Shown here: positions 58,861-64,000 of the stretch, in pieces
How positions within the stretch are numbered: position 1 is the first letter of the stretch
Layout: every line of letters starts with the position of its first letter
Made by a program: the position numbers and the translations under genes
Notes under the pieces: model-generated
What the model saw: the letters and a program-made list of their open reading frames with translations, nothing else
What the model was told of the DNA's origin: nothing
Database searches by the model: none
From: Rattus norvegicus
Lineage: Eukaryota > Chordata > Mammalia > Rodentia > Muridae
Length of the DNA: 64,000 nt
NCBI RefSeq assembly: GCF_036323735.1
Contig: NC_086034.1
Location: forward strand, 28,492,439-28,556,438
Direction: 5' to 3'

Positions 58861-59420
58861 ACCACCACCATCCACACACCAGACTTCTGCCTTGCTGCCC
58901 AGCATAGGCTTTTAAAAGAAAAAAGAAGCATACAGTGATTTTGATCCTTTACCCTGATACCTATCCCAGTCTTTACTAAATCCAAAAGGAAGGAGGGACA
59001 ATAAGCTTAACTAAGGACAATTGAGTTGATGGTGACTAAACAGGCAGGGAGACAAAATATCAGACCAAGACAGGGAAGCAGGAACGCATCTCATAACATC
59101 CAATCCAATGAACGTGCACTGGCTGCCTGCTGTGTTTTGCCACCTTACTAGGAGTGAATGCAGAAGAGGAAATGTGGACAGTTTCCATGGCCAAGGAATT
59201 TGCTGTGCCATTAGGGAAATTTGGCCAGCATAAGTTTATCGTTTTTTTAAACAGATAGAAGCTTACACTAACAACTAATGTTTAAAATAAGTAAAATACT
59301 AAGTACAAATCTCAGAGATGGCATCAACAATGAAAAGTCACAAGATTCTAAAAAGAAAAAGGAGGGGAGGCCTAGGTAAGGCAAGACCTTATTTTAAATG
59401 ACACAGAGAAGGCATTTGTT
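58861..59420. other. Unassigned sequence
   Basis: Starts with (CCA)n; otherwise nothing recognised. Confidence 0.35.
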
Positions 59421-59700
59421 CTACTTTGCTTCTCCATAGCTATGATAGAACACTGGTCAGAAGCAACTGGGAATAGGAAAGTGTTTTCAGCTTACAGGTC
59501 AGTCTATCATCAAGGGAAACCAAGGAAGGAACTCCTGCAGAAAGCTAGGGGAAGAGCTGGCAGAGAAACCATGAAGGAAAGCTGCTTATTGCTTTGCTTT
59601 CCCTGAAATACTCAGACTACCTTCTTATATAACCCGGAGTCACCTGACCAGTGATGGTACCAACCACTTTGGGCTAGGTCTGCCCATATCTATAAAAAAT
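59421..59700 (+). mobile_element. RMER1-like rodent dispersed repeat
   Basis: CTTCTCCATAGCTATGATAG AACACTGGTCAGAAGCAACT, GGAAAGTGTTTTCAGCTTAC, AAACCAAGGAAGGAACTCC, CTTATATAACCCGGAGTCACC and CACTTTGGGCTAGGTCTGCCC follow the order of the family head and middle. Diverged and lacking the end. Confidence 0.58.
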
Positions 59701-60451
59701 ACAATAGGAGAAAGGCTGATAGAATGTTAGTAATAGCAGCCCTTGCTTTTTATTCTTTTTCTAATTTAAAACAATCTCTTGACAATCCAACCATTTTACC
59801 AGATTCATCAGAGACTTCTGTGGCTATGACAAATGCAGGTAGGATGAATCTCAAGATGGTACCAGAACTTGTGTGCCCGTGTTATATTGGTTCTATAGGC
59901 ATTTAAAATCCAAGTGTTTCTTGAGTCTTAGAGTGTTCCAGAAGTGTTGAGGAAGCCAAGCACTGTGTGAAATGTCCAAGGATGTGACAATGGCTAAGTC
60001 CACTTGATTGGAAGTCTCAAGAGTCCCAATTTGGTTCTGAAGAACTGAAGGATTTCTGGAGAGATTTTGGTCTTCAGTCTATGTTGAATCCCCAGTAGAG
60101 CATCTTCCAACATCAGTGAAGGAAGATAGCAGCCACAGACTAAATACATTTGTCAACAAGAATGAAACCAACACAGTTCCTACACTTAAGTCTCAGGGAA
60201 CATCAAAGAAGATAGGCAGAAAGATCAGTAGAGCCAGAGGACTAAGAAGTTTCTGTATGATTTAGGTCCTAGAAATGAAAGAGAAGCTATACCCATGATA
60301 CCAGAACTGTATGGCTACCTACACAAGACCTGAACAATCTGAGTAGTTAATTAGTCTCCCCTCATGATGAGTTTCTGGGAGAGATTGGACATACACTACA
60401 AAGTCTTCAGTCCTGAAATAACATACACACAAGTCACACTAACTGGACTCA

Positions 60452-60453
<2 letters not shown>
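59701..60453. other. Unassigned sequence
   Basis: No repeat, exon or RNA gene recognised. Confidence 0.35.
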
Positions 60454-60494
<41 letters not shown>

Positions 60495-60517
60495 ATGTGT
60501 GTGTGTGTGTGTGTGTA
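60454..60517. repeat. (TG)n microsatellite
   Basis: About 31 TG units with one GCATG interruption. The plus-strand Val/Cys-rich frame across it is an artefact. Confidence 0.98.
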
Positions 60518-60828
60518 TTAATCAAAGGAATAGAAATCACCAAATGAAGGGACATCATGGAAGAGGTTGGAGTAAGAAAAGGGATGTAGTAGTTATATAA
60601 TTATACTGTAATTAAAGAAAATTAAACAAAACAGTATGGTGGAGTTATAAAAAAGGACATGGAGGGAGAGGAGAAAGAAGAGAAGGAGGAGTAAGCCAAG
60701 CAGCGAAAACCCAGGTTTCCTTATTCTGTGTTCTTTATTTCTGAGCTGCTAGTCCAGAAGTTGCTGATCCAGCACCATTAGGTTGGGTGTACCCACTTCA
60801 AGTAATCTGATTAAGAATGACTGTCACT

Positions 60829-61010
60829 GGGGCTAAAAAGATGACTTCTTAGTTAAGAGCACTGACTATTCTTGCAGAGGTCCTGAGTTCAATTCTCAGC
60901 AACCCCATGGTGGCTTCACAACCATTTGTAATGGGATCTGATGCCCTCTTGTAGTGTGTCTGAAGAAAGAGAGACAGTGTCTACATATACATAAAATAAA
61001 CAAATAATTG
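60829..61010 (+). mobile_element. B2 SINE
   Basis: Recognisable B2 body: GGGGCTAAAAAGATGACTTC TTAGTTAAGAGCACTGACT, GAGGTCCTGAGTTCAATTCT CAGCAACC, GGTGGCTTCACAACCATTTG TAATGGGATCTGATGCCCTC, GTGTGTCTGAAG and an A-rich end with ATAAAATAAA. The tRNA-derived head keeps A- and B-box-like sequence with mutations (GATGACTTCTTAGTTAAGAG, GAGTTCAATTC). TSD not resolved, moderately old. Confidence 0.93.
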
Positions 61011-61570
61011 AAAAGAGTGCATGGTATTTGTGTAGATACAAACAGGTTATTCAATGAAATAAACCCACACACCTCTGGATACTTAGGTTTTTACAAAGAA
61101 GCCAAAACCACACAATGGAAAAGGCAAAGAATCTTCACCAAATGCTGCAGGTATAACTGGATGTAGAAGAATGTAAATAAGTCCATATCTATCACGATGC
61201 ACAAACTCAAGTCCTCATGGATCAAAGACCTCAACATAAAACCAGATGCAATAAATCTAATAGAACAGAATAACCTTGAACTCAACAGTATATAAGGCAA
61301 CTTTCTTAACAGAACACAAATGACTCAGGCACTAAGGTCAATAATTAATAAATGGGACCACTTAAAACTGAAAAGCTTCTATAAGCTAAAGGATACTATC
61401 ATTTGGACAAGATGGCAAATCTTTTCTTGGAAAAAGATCTTCATCACTCCTATTTCAGACAGAGGGCTATTATCCAAAATATAGAAATAATTCAAGAAAT
61501 TAACCACCAAACAAACCAAATAATCCAATTGAAATATGGAGTACAGAGCTCCTCAATGGAGGAATCTTGA

Positions 61571-62054
61571 ATGGCCAAGAAGCACCTAAAGAAATGTTCA
61601 GCACCCTTAGTCATTAGAGAAATGCAAAGCAAAGTGACTCTGAGTTTCCAACTTAGATACACCAAAATGGCTAAGATCATAAAAAGAAGAAAACTCAAGA
61701 AACAGCACATGCTAACAAGGATATGGAAAAAGCAATTAACAAGTCTTCATTGCTGGTGGGAGTACAAACTTGTGCAATTAGTCTGGAAACCAATCTGGCA
61801 GTTCTTTGAAAATTGGGAATAGTTCTATATGAAGACCCACTAGCTAAACCATGCCTGGACATGTACTCAAAAGATCCCACAAAGACACTTACTCCACTAT
61901 GTTCATAGCAGCTTTATTCATAATAACCAGAATCTGGAGAAAACCTAGATGGCCCTCAACTGAAAAGTGGATGAGGAAAATGTTGTTTATTTACACAGTG
62001 GACTACTATTCAGTTATTAAAAACAAAGACATCATGAATTTCATAAGCAAATGA
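61571..62054 (+). pseudogene. L1 ORF2 C-terminal remnant, frameshifted
   Basis: Two open pieces in the ORF2 sense direction (61571-61822 and 61851-62054) cover the region around the former cysteine motif (LHCWWEYKLVQL, the last Cys replaced by Tyr) and the TMFIAALFIITR segment. The motif is broken and the reading frame interrupted, so no function is expected. Confidence 0.8.
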
Positions 62055-62801
62055 ATGGAACTAGAAAATACCATTCTGGGTGAAGTAACCCAGATCCAAA
62101 GGACATACATGGTATGTACTCACGTATACGTGGATACCAACCATAAAGTGCAGGATAACCGTGCCATAATCCAGGAGTGGGAAGGAGGCAATCTCTGTAA
62201 TATAACGGAGACCTGAGTTGGGAAGGGCCCCAGGGGGCCTATCAGGGCAACTCTAACTGAGACTCCTTGCAATGGGAGATATTGATCCTGAAGTGGGCAC
62301 TTCCTATAGACAGTCAAGACTCCCAGTGGAGCGATAAGGTCAGCAACCCACCCACAAAACCTTTGTGTCCTGCCTACAATATATGCATAGACAAAGATAG
62401 AACAGAGATAGATGGAATGGCCAACCAATGACTGCCCCAGATTGAGACCCATCCCATTGGCAAGACTAATTCTCTGACACTATTAATGATATTCTGTTAT
62501 GCTTGCAGACAGGAACCTAGCATCGCGCTCTCTATTAGACTCCACCCAGCAGACAATGGAAAGAGAGGCAGAGACTACAGCCAAACATTAGATAAACCTT
62601 GGGATCTTATGGAATATTTGGGAGAAGGATTGGGGAACAGGAAGAGGATGGGACTCCACAGGGAGACCAATAGAGTCAACTAATCTGTATACTTGATGGG
62701 TCTCAAAGACTGAATCAATAACCAAAAGCCAGCTTGGGACATATGTAGCAGATTAGGGGCTTCATCCCCAATAGCAGGTCAGGGACTCTCCCTGAATCTG
62801 T

Positions 62802-62822
62802 TGCCTGCCTGCCTGCCTGCCT

Positions 62823-62854
<32 letters not shown>

Positions 62855-62870
62855 TCCTGCCTGCCTGCCT

Positions 62871-62947
<77 letters not shown>
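62802..62947. repeat. (CTGC)n tetranucleotide expansion with CTTC interruptions
   Basis: About 36 tetranucleotide units, mostly CTGC, with regularly recurring CTTC variants. The tract lies within the 3' UTR of an old L1. On the minus strand all frames are open across it, giving a spurious Arg-Gln-Ala-Gly repeat peptide. Confidence 0.98.
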
Positions 62948-62948
<1 letters not shown>

Positions 62949-63157
62949 GGATCACATTCCCCTAAATGCACTAACTTGTCTGGTCTCAGTTGGAGAGAAT
63001 AGGCCTCACCTTGCAGCAAATTCATGTGTGTATGTGTATGTGGTGGTTATATACAGGGGGATCCCTTTCTCAAAGAAGAAGTGAAGGAAGGAATTGGTAG
63101 AGGTATTGGGAAGTGATGGAGAGTTGATATTAGGATTTAAAGTAAATAATAAAAAAG

Positions 63158-64000
63158 AATGTCTGTCATAGAGATCCCCTTACCTTGCATTTTAATTGTG
63201 TCTAGACTCAGTCAAGTTGCCATCACACATGATACTATAAAATTTTCCTCAAGTCTTTACAAGGAGATTTGACCACTTGGTAGCATAAGGGAACTCTGGT
63301 GAACAGGAAAATAGCTAGACATTTGTCGTCTATAATCTATATGGGACTGAAGTTGAAATGTTTTTTCTTGCAAATCTATACATAGCAGCTGCAGGGGTAA
63401 CTTTGTTTTCCTTCTGTGTTGGCAATGCGCTTTTGTATTTTAGCTAAGTAAAGGACAATAGAAGTTAAGTGACAAAGAGTGGAATCTGAGCACGATTTCC
63501 TCCGATTCAGTTCATATCATTCAGTTTTACGTTCCCCTACCCTGCCCCCACTAGGTTCTCTGAGGGGCCTGTTTCTCTGGAACACACAGCCCAGGTACCT
63601 TGCCTATTCTGTATTTCAGATAGGAGTATCAGAATATGGGAAAGGCTGGTGTTTAAGGGTAGGGTAGATAATTTATTTTCTGAGTTCTGTTTCCCCCATG
63701 TATGTCCTCAGTTATTTCAATCACTGCCTACAAATGGCTCTATTTTTGAAAAAGCTGCTCATTTAAAGAATGTCACAAATATTGGAAGTAAAAACAAGGT
63801 ATGCAACTGAGTGCCAGGGGTATAGGTTGGTAGTGGAGTATGTGAAGCTCAAAGGCAACTTCTAGAAAAAAAAATGGGAGGAAACAGGAAAGAAGGGAGG
63901 GAAAAAGAAAGTAAGGAAAGACTGCTGTTCTGAAGAAAAATCAGAGTTCTACTGGGTTTTAATATTTAAAACAAAAGTTTTATGTGTTTCCTCTCTTTCA
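63158..64000. other. Unassigned sequence to window end
   Basis: Ends with a purine-rich run (63866-63920, GGAAA-type). No repeat family, exon or RNA gene recognised. Confidence 0.38.

Larger units (their letters stand above)
61078..63157 (+). mobile_element. Long decayed L1 (Lx-type) 3' portion
   Basis: The longest L1 piece of the window. It starts near AGAAGCCAAAACCACACAATGG in ORF2 and contains diverged ORF2 landmarks (ATCAAAGACCTCAACATAAA ACC at 61221; AAGCACCTAAAGAAATGTTC at 61580; ATGTTCATAGCAGCTTTATT at 61899; GGTATGTACTCACGTATACG at 62110). An old-type 3' UTR follows, and the element ends A-rich at about 63157. Many stops and frameshifts break ORF2; fragments remain open at 61571-61822 and 61851-62054. 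The 3' UTR is interrupted by the tetranucleotide expansion at 62802-62947. Confidence 0.9.

Noticed and set aside
62762..63025. 87-codon minus-strand frame with repeated Gly-Arg-Gln-Ala
   Set aside because: Entirely produced by the (CTGC)n microsatellite within an L1 3' UTR; no gene context.

Overview
The window looks like rodent nuclear DNA, almost certainly rat. It is AT-rich and CpG-poor. It carries several near-consensus ID (BC1-type, tRNA-Ala-headed) SINEs, which reach high copy number in rat. It also holds L1 3' ends of the young rat/mouse type with G-rich polypurine 3' UTRs, older Lx-type L1 pieces, degenerate B1/B2/B3/B4 SINEs, rodent MaLR/ERVK-type LTRs and many microsatellites. I found no exon of a recognisable cellular protein-coding gene and no bacterial-style operon. 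The longest open frame (12861-13724, open back to about 12763) is the C-terminal part of L1 ORF2. The other open frames are short and unsupported, or come from repeats read on either strand. The window is best described as intergenic or deep-intronic rat sequence.

Layout. 1-12.1 kb: mostly single-copy-looking AT-rich DNA with a (CTAT)n, a (TA)n and a degenerate ID-like element with an A-rich tail. 12.76-14.44 kb: a 5'-truncated young L1 with a perfect 13-bp target-site duplication (TSD). 14.6-16.9 kb: a B4-like SINE, two short L1 3' ends in opposite orientation and an ID element. 16.9-20.7 kb: unique AT-rich DNA ending near a perfect 5 x 13-bp minisatellite. 20.7-22.0 kb: an internally deleted L1. 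23.9-25.8 kb: an unidentified relatively CpG-rich patch, a 5'-truncated ID with a perfect 16-bp TSD, and an old L1. 26-28 kb: two perfect hairpins around an RMER1-like repeat. 28.6-29.4 kb: an old L1 3' UTR. 33.3-34.0 kb and 43.3-44.0 kb: two copies, in inverted orientation, of one dispersed element carrying a pyrimidine/purine microsatellite at the same internal place. 34.4-35.5 kb: an antisense L1 end followed by a TATA-containing LTR-like block. 37-40.3 kb: an antisense B3, a palindrome, a MaLR-like LTR and a solo ERVK-like LTR with flanking duplications. 45.8 kb: an ID with a 13-bp TSD. 48.4-49.5 kb: a young L1 end. 51-54.7 kb: L1 and B1-like scraps. 54.9-56.5 kb: a relatively CpG-rich block and a polypurine tract. 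58.8-61 kb: an ID, an RMER1-like repeat, a (TG)n and a B2. 61.1-63.2 kb: a long decayed L1 containing a large (CTGC)n expansion.

The elements do not form a genetic system. Their shared logic is LINE-driven retrotransposition: L1 machinery mobilises L1, ID and B-type SINEs, leaving A-rich tails and TSDs, with an older layer of LTR elements. The most interesting unexplained items are the two perfect hairpins at 26.2 and 28.0 kb, the CpG-richer patch with opposing open frames near 24.0 kb, the TATA/CAG-rich block at 35.0-35.5 kb and the CpG-richer block at 55.0-55.7 kb. Repeat family names are given from recognition of sequence, not from a database search.
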